From assembly GCA_947503895.1 (NCBI GenBank), contig CANNFT010000006.1:236639-300638 (forward strand): a DNA stretch of 64,000 nucleotides, given 5' to 3'. Below, piece after piece: positions 1 through 9,509 of this stretch. Under the pieces are notes generated by a model. It did no database searches. It was not told where the DNA came from and saw only the letters and a program-made list of their open reading frames with translations. Position 1 is the first letter of the stretch. Every line of letters begins with the position of its first letter. Made by a program: the position numbers and the translations under genes. This DNA is from an uncultured Saccharospirillaceae bacterium (GTDB taxonomy: Bacteria > Pseudomonadota > Gammaproteobacteria > Pseudomonadales > Oceanobacteraceae).

Positions 1-1
1 A

Positions 2-409
2 GTGATCGACACCGTTGTCGATGAAGGGTTAGAAACCGTTGACCAAGACAGTCGCCGTGAGCTTTATGTGCAACAAGCGCTTGATCAAGCCTTTTTTGTG
101 AATAACAACCAAGTACGCCGATTTATGGTTGAGCAATTTAAGCAGCGTAATGAAATTTACAGTAATGAAATTCCCGTTGATAACGCCAATGATCTATTAG
201 CATTAGCGCACGTCGTCAGCGTGGGAGCCATTGACAATCTTTCGAGTGAATATCATTTCGACGTGAAATGGATTAAGCAAGATCAACATGAATACTTCCA
301 ACAAAAAGATGTATTTAGTATTCGCCTAGTTAAATTGCAGGCTGACAGCTCAAAAATCGACGAAAATTTAAAAAATGAGTCCGCTACATCAGCGACTGCA
401 TTGAGCTGA
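2..409 (+). CDS. Wadjet/MksF-like subunit JetA, C-terminal part only
   Basis: The reading frame is open from the window edge and only the last 135 residues are present. I do not recognise the fragment from sequence alone. It lies 105 bases upstream of a DUF4194 (JetB/MksE) gene and an SMC-like ATPase (JetC/MksB), and in Wadjet and MksBEF loci the kleisin-like JetA/MksF subunit comes first in the order A-B-C. The visible part is soluble and mixed alpha/beta, with an acidic, Ser/Ala-rich tail. JetA would bridge the heads of the JetC dimer and bind JetB. The true start, length and subtype (DUF3375-like or DUF5716-like) lie outside the window. The assignment rests mainly on gene order. Confidence 0.6.
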   Translation: MIDTVVDEGLETVDQDSRRELYVQQALDQAFFVNNNQVRRFMVEQFKQRNEIYSNEIPVDNANDLLALAHVVSVGAIDNLSSEYHFDVKWIKQDQHEYFQQKDVFSIRLVKLQADSSKIDENLKNESATSATALS

Positions 410-514
410 GTTTCTTGAAATGGTCATGCTGTTTTTTCCTAAGTTATCCTTTTTGTACTCTATATATTTATTCCTTTTTTATTCGGCTGATCGCCGTCAG
501 CCAGAGGTAGTGAC

Positions 515-1354
515 ATGCTAAATCGAGTAGAACAGCTGCTTGAAAAAGAAGGCGTTCAGTTACGAGAATTCAGTGAATTACTGATTCGTTTGATGGACTA
601 CGGCGTCATTTGCCGTGATGAATCACAAGTAGAGCAAGTGTTGTACGATCGTTTTTTGCGCGTAGAAGCGCTATTAACGGAATACCTTTCAGTGATGGCG
701 ATACGTATTCAACATGATCGTCGTTTTCAGTTTGTGCGTTTGTATCCGCCAGGTGCTCAAGTACCGGGAATGGATGATGAACAAGACCAGCCGTTTAATG
801 GAGGCTTTCGCATTAAACTGAGCCAAAACGAAGTTGCACTCGTACTGGTGTTGAGAAGCCAGTACGACAAAGCACTCCGTGAAGGTAAGGTTGATGAGCA
901 AGGCTGCGCTTTAGTGAGTTTAGAATCATTAAGCATAGCGTTAAAGAACCTATTGGCGCGTGCGTTACCCGAGCAGCTGACTGAACGTAAAAACTTGTTT
1001 CGTCGTTTACGCCAACTCAGGTTAATCCACTTAGCGAATGAAGACTCACTGGGTAATGCAGAGTTTTGGATTAAAATTCGACCCATGATTATGAGCTATG
1101 TTAGCGATGACGTACTGTCTGAATTGCTCAACAGTGAGCGTCAAGCGCCGATGGAAACCGATCAGCCTATTGAAATAACTCCATTGCAAAACGACTCGGA
1201 ATTGAATGTGCTGGCGGAAACGGCGGAACAAACCACACCGTCGGACGCGAATCCGATCGAGAGTGCCGGCAATGATCGAGATATCACGATAGATGCTAAA
1301 AGTATATTCGACGACATCAGTGCCCCGCAGAGTACCAAAGAGGAGACGCAGTAA
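515..1354 (+). CDS. jetB: DUF4194 protein, JetB/MksE-like subunit
   Basis: This 279-residue protein has a DUF4194-type region at about residues 10-195, a tandem winged-helix fold found in MksE and JetB subunits of bacterial condensins. Helpful landmarks are the early Ile-Arg-Leu-Met-Asp-Tyr-Gly stretch and a later Arg-Leu-Tyr-Pro-Pro-Gly turn. The last 80 residues are acidic, low in complexity and probably disordered. In the family this subunit binds the JetA/MksF kleisin and regulates the JetC/MksB ATPase that loads on DNA. A purine-rich ribosome site (GAGG) precedes the ATG. The stop codon overlaps the jetC start by one base (TAATG), so the two are translationally coupled. Confidence 0.8.
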   Translation: MLNRVEQLLEKEGVQLREFSELLIRLMDYGVICRDESQVEQVLYDRFLRVEALLTEYLSVMAIRIQHDRRFQFVRLYPPGAQVPGMDDEQDQPFNGGFRIKLSQNEVALVLVLRSQYDKALREGKVDEQGCALVSLESLSIALKNLLARALPEQLTERKNLFRRLRQLRLIHLANEDSLGNAEFWIKIRPMIMSYVSDDVLSELLNSERQAPMETDQPIEITPLQNDSELNVLAETAEQTTPSDANPIESAGNDRDITIDAKSIFDDISAPQSTKEETQ

Positions 1355-4300
1355 TGTTTTTAAAAAACTTTATCTATGTCAATTGGGGCAACATTCCTGC
1401 AACCGATTTTGAATTTGGCCCGATTAATTTATTGTCCGGTGGAAACGGTTCAGGCAAGACCACAGCGGCGGATGCCATTCAAACGATTATGACCGCTGCC
1501 CATGACAATTTATTTAACTACAACCCAGGTCAAGATGAAGCCACACAAAAAGGACGGGGCAAACAAGTTCGCACACTGGCGTCGTATGTTTTGGGTTGTG
1601 ACGATGGTAGCTATGCTCGCCCCAATGGCGCGAACGGATATTTAGCCGCTGTTTTTCACCCAACGCAAGGTGAAAGTGGTCAACCTTTTACGGCCATTAT
1701 TGGTGTGAGTGCTTATATTGATAAAGCGGGCAATCAGGCTGTTGCAAGGCAAAGTGATTTTTTACTCATGATCGTCGCGGGTCATGAGTTAACGCAAAGC
1801 GACTTCTTACTATCGGAAGAAGATGGCAAGCAGGTCGTTGGCGTTGACAAAATATATAAACGGTTGCAGAAGCGATGCGGGCAAAAAGCCGTTGAAAAGT
1901 ATGATACTAAAAAACAATATTTGCGTCGTTTATATTCAGCGCTTAGGGGCCGTGACGATGCGGTCAGTGAGCGAGAGGCCTTGAATGCTGCTCGGGCATT
2001 TTCACGTTTTATGGCATACAAACCCGTTAAAAGCATAAACGGTTTTGTTGCCAATGAAATTCTTGAAAAGAAAGACCTAGGCGAAGCGATTCGAACAGTA
2101 TCGGACTTGATGAAAACCATTCATGCTATGGAAGCCGATGCAACGCGATTGAAAGACAATATTAATATATTGAATGACAGCAAACGTCACAGCCAAACTT
2201 ATATTGACCAATGGATTGATTATCAAGTCGCGCACTACATAGCGGCAAAGAGTCGATATGTAGAAGACCAAAAAGCTTATCGTGACGCGAAACAATTTCA
2301 GCAAAAATTACGCAGCGACTTGAGTGCAAAACAGGCCGATCGTGAAACTTCAGAGTCTCGTCGTAAGCAAGCGCGAGAACAGTTAGTCAGCTTAGAAGCC
2401 CGTCGCCAAGGCATTCCTGCACTCAAAGATAAAGATAATCTTGAAAGTGAGATCGCGAGCTATCAAAAACAACTGCAACAATATGCCGTTTTGCTATTAG
2501 AGCAAGACAAGCAATTAAAATTTACACTGGATGCTTCTAAGTCTATCTACAAAGCACTCACCAAATCGAGTGTCGGTGCAGAAGTATCAGTGCTAAATGA
2601 GCGTAGCTTATTGCAACAAGGTAAAACCATTGTCAGCTTGGCTGATGAAGGGCAATTAGACTTTCCGAAGTTATTGAATAAAGACATGGTTGATATGTCG
2701 CCGCTTGAAGCACATTTAGATGAAGCGCTAAAGCGTCAAGAGCAAATCAATCAGTGGCGTGACAAATGGTTTAATGCGGACATCACAACCGAAGGCGTTA
2801 GCTTACGAGATCAACTCGCTAAGCTGGCTGATCGTCGTGAACAAAAGCTGCAGAACCAGCAAAAGAAAATGCAACAAATCCAAATGGAAATGGATCGTCT
2901 CAATGCAAGCCAAGTCAGCTATCCGAATTATGTAGAAGCCGCACTGGAGTTCATTCGTCGAGAATGCCCCGAAGCGGACCCTAAAGTGTTATGTGACTAT
3001 GTCGAAGTATTGGACCCACAGTGGCAAAATGCTATCGAAGGCTATATAGGTGGCGCTCGCTACTCAATCATAGTAGAAAGTGACTTTGAGTCCGAAGCCA
3101 TAAAAATTGTGCGTGGTATGCCGGGTGGTAACCGCGCCAGAGTGATTCAAGGTAGCAAAGCGAAGCAAGATGCTGACCGCATGAAAGTACCGCACAATTC
3201 AATCATGAACTTGATGCAGTTTGACCATGCTACCGCTAAACATTATTTGATGGCCAGTTATGGCACCGTAGAGCAAGTACCGGACGCCGAAACGCTTCGA
3301 AAAACGCGCAGAGGGTTAATGAAGCAAGGAATGGGCTCGGGTTCCTATTCTATGTACCGTTGTGACGTTCATGACAGCGAATTGGTCTTTGGTCAAGGCG
3401 CACGGGAATTAGCACTCGTGGCGAAGCAGCAGGAGTATCAATCACTGGTTGACCAAGCCAGTGTTGCACAACAAAGCCAGCGCGAGGCGCAAGATTTATT
3501 GCTAGCGGTTAATCAGCTACGTCACCTTACTTATGGTGATCAGTTACAACAAATGGTTAATGTTAATCGTCAGTGGCAAAACGCAGAAAAACAACTAGGT
3601 AATATTGATCTATCCGACTTTTCGGCATTAGAAGATGAATTCAGTCAATTAGCCACGCAGGCATCTGACTTAGATGCCTATATACAAAAATTGGATGGTG
3701 AGCTAGGCAAATTCGCACAACAATTGAAAGAAAGTGAGCGTCGCTGTGGCTATCTAAGCGAACAACAAGATAATACCGCAGGCCGAGCAGACCAAAATGA
3801 AGCCCACCTGCGCAGCATCGGTAAATTTTGGCCCGACTTTAATGTGGAAAAGTGCTTGCAAGAAGCAGATGAAGAAGCAGAACGTACTACGGCTGACATT
3901 GCTGAAAATCAACAGCGGGCGATATTGAGTGAATTAAACAGCCGGGCCAATGCATTGGATAAATCCATCGCTGAGCATAATCAGCGTTGCCAAACATCGG
4001 ACTCAATTGTATATGCAGCGGATTATACCGATGAACACAGCGCTCGTTTTTTCCAGCGTATTTGTGATTTACAGCGTGAAATTGATCGTGTTCATAACCG
4101 CTTGAAAAACAATATCCTGGTTGAAAAACAAGATAAATTACTGGTCTTAAAAGACAGCTTTGATAACGCTTTCGTTACCAACTTATGTCATGCCATTTAT
4201 CAAGCTATCAGCGAAGGTAAACGTACATTAGAAGATCTTAACAAAGAGCTTGAGCATCACCGCTTCGGTACAGATAAAGAATGCTATTGGTTCGATTGGG

Positions 4301-4989
4301 ATTGGGTGCCAGAATTCAAAGATTACTGGAATTTCTTCGAAGAAGTCATTAAGAACCCTGCCATAGGTGAAGGGCAAACATTATTCGAAGTAGAGCTATC
4401 TGCGAAATCAGCAAAAGTGCGTGCGCAACTTATGGAAATGCTACTCGACGATGACGAAGTAAAAGCCATGCGTGAGTTAGAGCGACTATCGGACTACCGA
4501 AACTATCGCAGCTATGAAATCTATAAACAGCCAGAAGGCAAAGAACCCATTGCATTATCGCAATACGGCACGGGCTCGGGTGGCCAGTTAGAAACCCCCG
4601 CTTATATTATTCGAAGCGCTGCGATCACATCAGCATTCCGCTTTAACCATGGCGATACGCATTTGCGCATGGTGTTGGTGGATGAAGCGTTTTCAAAAAT
4701 GGATGAAACACGCTCAAAAGAAGTGATCAACTACCTGACAGAAAGTTTAGGGCTACAATTGCTATTTATTATGCCGACCAGTAAATCAGGACCCTTTATG
4801 GACTTGATAAGCAATCAATACGTGTTCAGTAAAGTTCCCCTTGCGAGTGGCAAGCGAGGAGAATTGAATACGCGGGTACTGGTGGATCGTCAGCAGTGTA
4901 ACCAAGAGAAAATACAAGACTTGTGGTCAAACCATCGTCGTGTAGTGCGCCAACAGGCTGAGTTAGACTTTATGGAAGAGTTTGCCTAA
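1354..4989 (+). CDS. jetC: SMC-like ATPase, JetC/MksB subunit of a Wadjet-type complex
   Basis: This 1211-residue ATPase has the split-head layout of SMC/MukB proteins. A Walker A motif (GGNGSGKT, residues 29-36) is at the N-terminus. Long Gln/Glu/Lys-rich coiled coils run at about residues 270-560 and 690-1000, separated by a hinge-like region. The C-terminal head carries a signature-like loop (SQYGTGSGG, 1069-1077) and a Walker B with catalytic glutamate (LVDEAFSKMDE, D1110 and E1111). JetC dimers extrude DNA loops. In Wadjet this detects small circular plasmids for cleavage by JetD, while in MksBEF the related complex helps chromosome organisation. A perfect 15-bp terminator follows 42 bases after the stop, and no JetD-like TOPRIM nuclease gene is found behind it. 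Confidence 0.85.
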   Translation: MFLKNFIYVNWGNIPATDFEFGPINLLSGGNGSGKTTAADAIQTIMTAAHDNLFNYNPGQDEATQKGRGKQVRTLASYVLGCDDGSYARPNGANGYLAAVFHPTQGESGQPFTAIIGVSAYIDKAGNQAVARQSDFLLMIVAGHELTQSDFLLSEEDGKQVVGVDKIYKRLQKRCGQKAVEKYDTKKQYLRRLYSALRGRDDAVSEREALNAARAFSRFMAYKPVKSINGFVANEILEKKDLGEAIRTVSDLMKTIHAMEADATRLKDNINILNDSKRHSQTYIDQWIDYQVAHYIAAKSRYVEDQKAYRDAKQFQQKLRSDLSAKQADRETSESRRKQAREQLVSLEARRQGIPALKDKDNLESEIASYQKQLQQYAVLLLEQDKQLKFTLDASKSIYKALTKSSVGAEVSVLNERSLLQQGKTIVSLADEGQLDFPKLLNKDMVDMSPLEAHLDEALKRQEQINQWRDKWFNADITTEGVSLRDQLAKLADRREQKLQNQQKKMQQIQMEMDRLNASQVSYPNYVEAALEFIRRECPEADPKVLCDYVEVLDPQWQNAIEGYIGGARYSIIVESDFESEAIKIVRGMPGGNRARVIQGSKAKQDADRMKVPHNSIMNLMQFDHATAKHYLMASYGTVEQVPDAETLRKTRRGLMKQGMGSGSYSMYRCDVHDSELVFGQGARELALVAKQQEYQSLVDQASVAQQSQREAQDLLLAVNQLRHLTYGDQLQQMVNVNRQWQNAEKQLGNIDLSDFSALEDEFSQLATQASDLDAYIQKLDGELGKFAQQLKESERRCGYLSEQQDNTAGRADQNEAHLRSIGKFWPDFNVEKCLQEADEEAERTTADIAENQQRAILSELNSRANALDKSIAEHNQRCQTSDSIVYAADYTDEHSARFFQRICDLQREIDRVHNRLKNNILVEKQDKLLVLKDSFDNAFVTNLCHAIYQAISEGKRTLEDLNKELEHHRFGTDKECYWFDWDWVPEFKDYWNFFEEVIKNPAIGEGQTLFEVELSAKSAKVRAQLMEMLLDDDEVKAMRELERLSDYRNYRSYEIYKQPEGKEPIALSQYGTGSGGQLETPAYIIRSAAITSAFRFNHGDTHLRMVLVDEAFSKMDETRSKEVINYLTESLGLQLLFIMPTSKSGPFMDLISNQYVFSKVPLASGKRGELNTRVLVDRQQCNQEKIQDLWSNHRRVVRQQAELDFMEEFA

Positions 4990-5030
4990 TCGTTTATGAT
5001 TTAGTGTTAGCGCTGATTAGGTGACAAGAT

Positions 5031-5067
5031 AAAAACCCTTGAAGCACAGGATGCTTCAAGGGTTTTT
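5031..5067 (+). terminator. Rho-independent terminator of the jet operon
   Basis: A perfect 15-bp inverted repeat with a 7-base loop (AAAAACCCTTGAAGC, mirrored after ACAGGAT) ends in a T run. The flanking A run makes it able to work in both directions. It ends the operon directly after jetC. Confidence 0.9.
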
Positions 5068-5080
5068 ATTTATATGAAAA

Positions 5081-5097
5081 TTGCATGTAACATGCAA
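5081..5097. promoter_or_regulatory. 17-bp perfect palindrome upstream of a small gene
   Basis: TTGCATG-TAA-CATGCAA is a perfect dyad with a 3-base centre. It lies 96 bases before the ATG of the 90-residue protein gene and just after the jet terminator. The size and symmetry suit a dimeric repressor or activator, but the binding protein is unknown. Confidence 0.35.
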
Positions 5098-5192
5098 AAG
5101 AAGGTTCATAATCAAGATTTTTTGTAGGGCTATTATGATCCTGCAGGAATGGAAGAAACTGATTTTACTCTGAATAAAAAAAGGACTCTCAA

Positions 5193-5465
5193 ATGGGAAT
5201 ATTGGACAAGGCAAAGGCATTAGGTGATAAAGTCAGCGACTCCGTCACATCCTTTAGCAGTGATGAAGTGATTGCAGATACAATCATCAAGGCGGTAGAC
5301 AAGCAAGAACGAGTGAATGCTATTCTTCGAGCGAAAGGTTCTAATTATAGAGTATGCGATATTGACCTAGGAATGGGGATACCACCGTCAGTCACATTTG
5401 GTGTGCGTAGGCTGGGGGAGGAAACATCAAACGATGTTTTATTGGATGAAAGCATTGATTCATAG
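5193..5465 (+). CDS. small hypothetical protein, 90 aa
   Basis: I do not recognise this protein. It has 90 residues, is soluble, and has an amphipathic N-terminal half (ILDKAKALGDKV). The second half is Gly/Pro/Val-rich and ends acidic, with a single cysteine near the middle. An AAGGA ribosome site lies about 8 bases before the ATG, and its own intergenic region carries a palindrome and follows a strong terminator, so it looks like a single-gene unit. The start resembles small stress or phage-shock-type amphipathic proteins only in general character, and no function is assigned. Confidence 0.6.
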   Translation: MGILDKAKALGDKVSDSVTSFSSDEVIADTIIKAVDKQERVNAILRAKGSNYRVCDIDLGMGIPPSVTFGVRRLGEETSNDVLLDESIDS

Positions 5466-5496
5466 ATTAGCTGCAGCTAATGAAATACATTGAATC

Positions 5497-6615
5497 TTAT
5501 ATCGGAATGGTTGCTACTAAGTTAATCAACGAAACTTGATTTGTACAGCCTGTTTTTTTCAATACATTATTGAGTTGTTCGCGTACGGTATAAACAGATT
5601 TATTTTCTTTGGAGGCAATTTCTTTAATCGCCAGTCCAGTATGAAGCCAGTATGCGACTCTGGCTTCCGATTGAGTCAGCTTGAATAGAGACTTTAATAT
5701 GTCCTCTGATACAGCTGATTTTCCATCTTTTGAGATAATAAAAACCATGATGCCTAGGAATTGCGCCTGTTCGCTGGTATCGGTGTAAAGCTCGGTAAAG
5801 CCAAGAGTGGCGTTTGAAGATATTTGAATTCTACGGGCATCCTCTATCGCAAGATCTATTCCATTTGCTTTTTTACTGGCTTGCAGTATACCTACGTTCA
5901 GATCTTTATCATCTTTAAGGTTTGACAGTCGTAGGCTATTGGATTCTATGCTTAGGTGATGGCTATTCTCAATATAGTGTGTCATTGGATCATTTAGCGC
6001 CCACAAATCACCAAACTCTGTTAGGACGGCGACAGGAATACGAAAAGTTCGTACGATCGCTTTAGCCCTTTGTTCACTTATAGATAAATCGTTGAGTGTA
6101 AAAGAGGCACGAAGTGCTCTTTCTATAAAGGGTAATATCGCGTTCATACGTTCGATTTCATCTTCACCGTATGGACCTTGACTGAGATTACGATTACTTG
6201 CCATGAAGCAATCCCATCCGTCTTCTTGAAATAGGCATGCCACACACCCCTCAATAATACCTTGAGGCTTAGCCCAATATTGGTAATGATCATTTTCATA
6301 GACCGCATAACGCTGAGGCAATAAATTGCTGGCATAAAAACACCCGGTTGGGTTATCTAAAACGGCATTCATTAAATGATCTTGATGAATGTACTTGTCT
6401 ACATAAATACCCATGTACTCCGCAGATACTGGTTCGCCGGCATCTATGTGGAATCTCATGGCTTGGGTTTTTCGGTTGATGATATATAAATGAACAGATC
6501 GCAAGTCGAAGTGCTCCAAGAAGGCTTGAATAAAGCGATTCCAACCCCCAGTAGATTGATTTACTTCGAGTAATTTTCCTATAAGAAATGCTTCTTCGGG
6601 GCGAGGGAGCTGCAT
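5497..6615 (-). CDS. LuxR-family transcriptional regulator
   Basis: The last 65 residues are a LuxR/GerE helix-turn-helix: LTQSEARVAYWL, then the recognition segment around IKEIASKENKSVYTVREQL and a conserved Lys-Lys-Thr-Gly turn. The preceding 300 residues look like a sensory region of GAF/PAS type and are not an autoinducer-binding domain I can identify. The open frame extends further upstream, but I place the start at the ATG giving MQLPRPEEAF (372 residues), because the extra N-terminal residues are basic and unlike a folded domain. It is convergent with the small 90-residue gene and lies next to a divergent lipoprotein gene that it might control. The ligand and targets are unknown. Confidence 0.75.
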   Translation of the reverse strand: MQLPRPEEAFLIGKLLEVNQSTGGWNRFIQAFLEHFDLRSVHLYIINRKTQAMRFHIDAGEPVSAEYMGIYVDKYIHQDHLMNAVLDNPTGCFYASNLLPQRYAVYENDHYQYWAKPQGIIEGCVACLFQEDGWDCFMASNRNLSQGPYGEDEIERMNAILPFIERALRASFTLNDLSISEQRAKAIVRTFRIPVAVLTEFGDLWALNDPMTHYIENSHHLSIESNSLRLSNLKDDKDLNVGILQASKKANGIDLAIEDARRIQISSNATLGFTELYTDTSEQAQFLGIMVFIISKDGKSAVSEDILKSLFKLTQSEARVAYWLHTGLAIKEIASKENKSVYTVREQLNNVLKKTGCTNQVSLINLVATIPI

Positions 6616-6956
6616 AGTAAACCTGTATTTTTGCAAACTACTTGCACCCAATGATACCACGACAAATCGATTTAGCCGTAAATTAAGAGTGAATTTTATA
6701 ATAAGACGGTGTCCACAAAGCTGTCTTTTTGGGTTTGTCACCTCAGAGCTACATCATTTCTGGAAGTGCGGTAAACCCCTTAATCGAAGGGTGTGAGTGA
6801 AGGGGTACTCTTTGATAGCCTTCAGGCGAAAGGAAAGCCCATGTTTGCGTATCCTTTGAGCACTCCCTAGCACGAAATTCTGAATGCTAGGTAATGCACA
6901 CTTTGACCATAAAAATTATTAAGCATCTACAGAAATTTAAATATTGGGGTTTACTA

Positions 6957-9365
6957 ATGTATTCGAAACTTAACCGTTTTTCTAAAAAGAGGCTATGGGG
7001 TGGCACTTCATTACATAAGCTCTTACTGATATCTTTTTTGAGCTTGCTGATGACGGCTTGTGGGTCTAGCTCAGGGTCAGATAATGACACAGATGCTGCA
7101 GATTTTGATCGGGATGGAATTGCCGATAATCAAGATGAGGACGATGACAATGATGGTGTATTGGATATTAACGATGTTTTTCCATTAAACCCTGATGAAT
7201 CACTTGATACCGACTTAGATGGGATTGGTAATAATGCGGATACCGATGATGATAATGATGGTGTCGCAGATAGTAATGACGTATTTGCTTTGAACCCAAA
7301 TGAATCGTTAGATACCGATAATGATGGCATAGGAAACAATGCTGATACGGATGACGATAATGACGGCGTATTAGATGTTAATGATGCTTTTGCGTTGGAC
7401 CCATCTGAATCACTGGACACTGATGGGGATGGTATTGGGAATAATGCTGACATGGATGACGATAACGATGGTGTTTTAGATGTTGATGATGCCTATGCGT
7501 TGGACCCAGCAGAAACTATTGATACTGATTTAGATGGCATTGGGAATAATGCCGATACTGATGATGATAATGATGGAGTTTTAGATGTGAATGATGCCTT
7601 TACTCTGAATCCATCTGAATCAGTGGATACGGATGGAGATGGTATCGGGAATAATGCTGACACTGATGATGATAACGATGGTGTCGAAGATGCGCTAGAT
7701 GACGCACCGTTAGATGCGCTAGTTTTTGATAGTACACCTCCAACGGTACAGAATTCTATACCTGTTCATTCGCAAGCGAATATATTGATTGATAGTACAG
7801 TAGTTGTTAATTTCTCTGAGCCGCTAAATATTGAGAGTATTAATAGTCAAAGCGTTGTGCTGACGGATGGGCTGACAGAGGTAGATACAAATCTTTCTTT
7901 GACCAACGATGGTCTTTCAATTTTGATATCTCCCAATGTCAGTATGAAAAAGGCAACGGCTTATACCCTTACCTTAAACAATGTAGAAGATATTCATGGT
8001 AATGCACTATCGAGCGAAGTTTTTATTCGTTTTATAACTGAAGACTTCCAATGGTCTGAAGATACAATACGCATTAATACTGCAGCAGAATCTGGAAAAA
8101 TGGTCCATCTTGAGGATGGAAATTTGATAAGTGTATTCAATCTAAATAGCCCATCGAACAATCCGGGCATTTGGGTAAAACTCTACTCCGAAAAGTCAGG
8201 TTGGGATAACAAAGCAATACGAATTGATAGTCGGCAATCATCTGAATTTAATGACTTACAAGTCGCTGTAAGCGAAAAAACAAATATTGTCGTTTCGTGG
8301 GTAGAAAAAGACGAATTTGGTTCAAACAATAGCGTTTGGTCTGCATATTACAATAGGAGTAGCGATACCTGGAAGGATGCTGAGCTAATGGAGTTCGCGA
8401 ATACAACTGTGATGTATGGCATGAATTTATCGACGGTATTATACAAAACGGGTTATGAATTTATATTGACTTGGGCGCAAAGACATTCTGTAACAGGAAG
8501 AAGTAGTCTATATAGTCGCCGCTATCTGTGGGAAGAAGCGAGATGGGAAGAAACCTTGTTTACCCTCACCGCTGAAAATAAAACAGTTATATCTGATTTT
8601 TCTGTGGCTAGCGACTTAGCAGGATTGACGCACTTCGCGTGGGCGCAGCATGATCAGACTGGAAGACGTCGCGTTGCAGCAACGCGTTCTCTAAATCACA
8701 ATACAGTAGATGATTTAAGTAACGAGAATTTAAACACTTTAAGCGAAATTCAAATTATTGAGAACGCTGAATATGATGTCACGCATCCCTCATTGGCGTT
8801 TAATAATCAAAATGAGGGGGTGTTGGTCTGGGCGGCACTTCAGCAAGAAGGTGGTGTATACGCCAGCTTATATCAAAAAGAATCACAAAATTGGTCTCTA
8901 CCATTACTCATTAGTGATATTAATCGATTGGTTCGCAAACCACTTGTAGAGTTGGACAATAAAGGTAATGCCTTGGTTATTTGGCAGCAAAATTCGCGTA
9001 TGGGGGAGGAAGATGGCCTGTCTATTGGCGCTGCTCGATATGAAAACAGTATGTGGTTTGCGCCTACTGAGTTGGATAGCAGTAATGGGGCGTTGAACAT
9101 CAATCAAAATTTATCGATGGATAGTGCCGGGAAAGCAATAGCTTGTTGGGAAGGTCAAAAATCTGGAAATGTGGATCATTTAATGTGGAGCCGTTATATT
9201 CCCGGTATTGGCTGGACTGAAAAAGAAGTACTACTAGAAAATGGTACGCAATGTGAAACGGTATTTGATGCTTTTGGGCGTGCTGTAATGATGTTTGAAG
9301 ATTCCGGTCTGAACGTTAAAGCGTTTGGTAAGGAATTAAAGACAGGAGACTCAACTATTAAATAA
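6957..9365 (+). CDS. lipoprotein with calcium-binding type-3 repeats and an Ig-like domain
   Basis: A signal sequence ends in the lipobox LMTAC, so Cys35 should be lipidated. Next come about six thrombospondin type-3-like repeats of 35 residues (unit like TDxDGIGNNADTDDDNDG, followed by a spacer such as NDAFALDPSESLD), which bind calcium in known proteins. An SbsA/Big-type Ig-like domain starts at TPPTVQNSIPV. The rest (about 440 residues) contains recurrent Trp/Asn/Gly motifs suggestive of a beta-propeller. The protein is 802 residues from the chosen ATG; a longer frame starts 63 bases upstream but lacks a better signal. It is most likely a surface-exposed or outer-membrane lipoprotein. The type-3 region also makes a 105-bp tandem DNA repeat. 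Its substrate or partner is unknown. Confidence 0.75.
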   Translation: MYSKLNRFSKKRLWGGTSLHKLLLISFLSLLMTACGSSSGSDNDTDAADFDRDGIADNQDEDDDNDGVLDINDVFPLNPDESLDTDLDGIGNNADTDDDNDGVADSNDVFALNPNESLDTDNDGIGNNADTDDDNDGVLDVNDAFALDPSESLDTDGDGIGNNADMDDDNDGVLDVDDAYALDPAETIDTDLDGIGNNADTDDDNDGVLDVNDAFTLNPSESVDTDGDGIGNNADTDDDNDGVEDALDDAPLDALVFDSTPPTVQNSIPVHSQANILIDSTVVVNFSEPLNIESINSQSVVLTDGLTEVDTNLSLTNDGLSILISPNVSMKKATAYTLTLNNVEDIHGNALSSEVFIRFITEDFQWSEDTIRINTAAESGKMVHLEDGNLISVFNLNSPSNNPGIWVKLYSEKSGWDNKAIRIDSRQSSEFNDLQVAVSEKTNIVVSWVEKDEFGSNNSVWSAYYNRSSDTWKDAELMEFANTTVMYGMNLSTVLYKTGYEFILTWAQRHSVTGRSSLYSRRYLWEEARWEETLFTLTAENKTVISDFSVASDLAGLTHFAWAQHDQTGRRRVAATRSLNHNTVDDLSNENLNTLSEIQIIENAEYDVTHPSLAFNNQNEGVLVWAALQQEGGVYASLYQKESQNWSLPLLISDINRLVRKPLVELDNKGNALVIWQQNSRMGEEDGLSIGAARYENSMWFAPTELDSSNGALNINQNLSMDSAGKAIACWEGQKSGNVDHLMWSRYIPGIGWTEKEVLLENGTQCETVFDAFGRAVMMFEDSGLNVKAFGKELKTGDSTIK
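7090..7700 (+). repeat. tandem 105-bp repeat coding for Asp-rich calcium repeats
   Basis: About six imperfect units of roughly 105 bp (35 codons) encode the type-3 repeats of the lipoprotein. Each unit contains a GGNATNGGNAATAATGC block followed by GATGATGATAATGATGG or a synonymous variant. The protein is more conserved than the DNA, so the array is old and under selection. Copy number could vary between strains. Confidence 0.8.
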
Positions 9366-9447
9366 GGTTGTGATGGTCTACATCTAAAGTGTTAGATTTT
9401 TTAGGCTGGTGTTCTTCGAATTTAACAAATGGACCTGATGTAAGTAG

Positions 9448-9484
9448 AGCCCTAGGTTTCATAATGAATATCTAGGGCTTTTTT
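9448..9484 (+). terminator. probable terminator after the lipoprotein gene
   Basis: AGCCCTAG and CTAGGGCT form an 8-bp stem around a 16-base loop, followed directly by a run of T. It lies between two convergent genes, the lipoprotein (+) and the transglutaminase-like gene (-). Confidence 0.7.
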
Positions 9485-9509
9485 AAGGATTTAGGTCGAG
9501 ATTTAACTA

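Noticed and set aside
7130..7453. Minus-strand open frame opposite the calcium-repeat region
   Set aside because: It is created by the repeated Asp/Asn codons of the lipoprotein on the other strand and has only low-complexity Ser-rich sequence.
7090..7700. Possible CRISPR array
   Set aside because: The units are protein-coding, about 105 bp, with no short repeat/spacer pattern and no cas genes.
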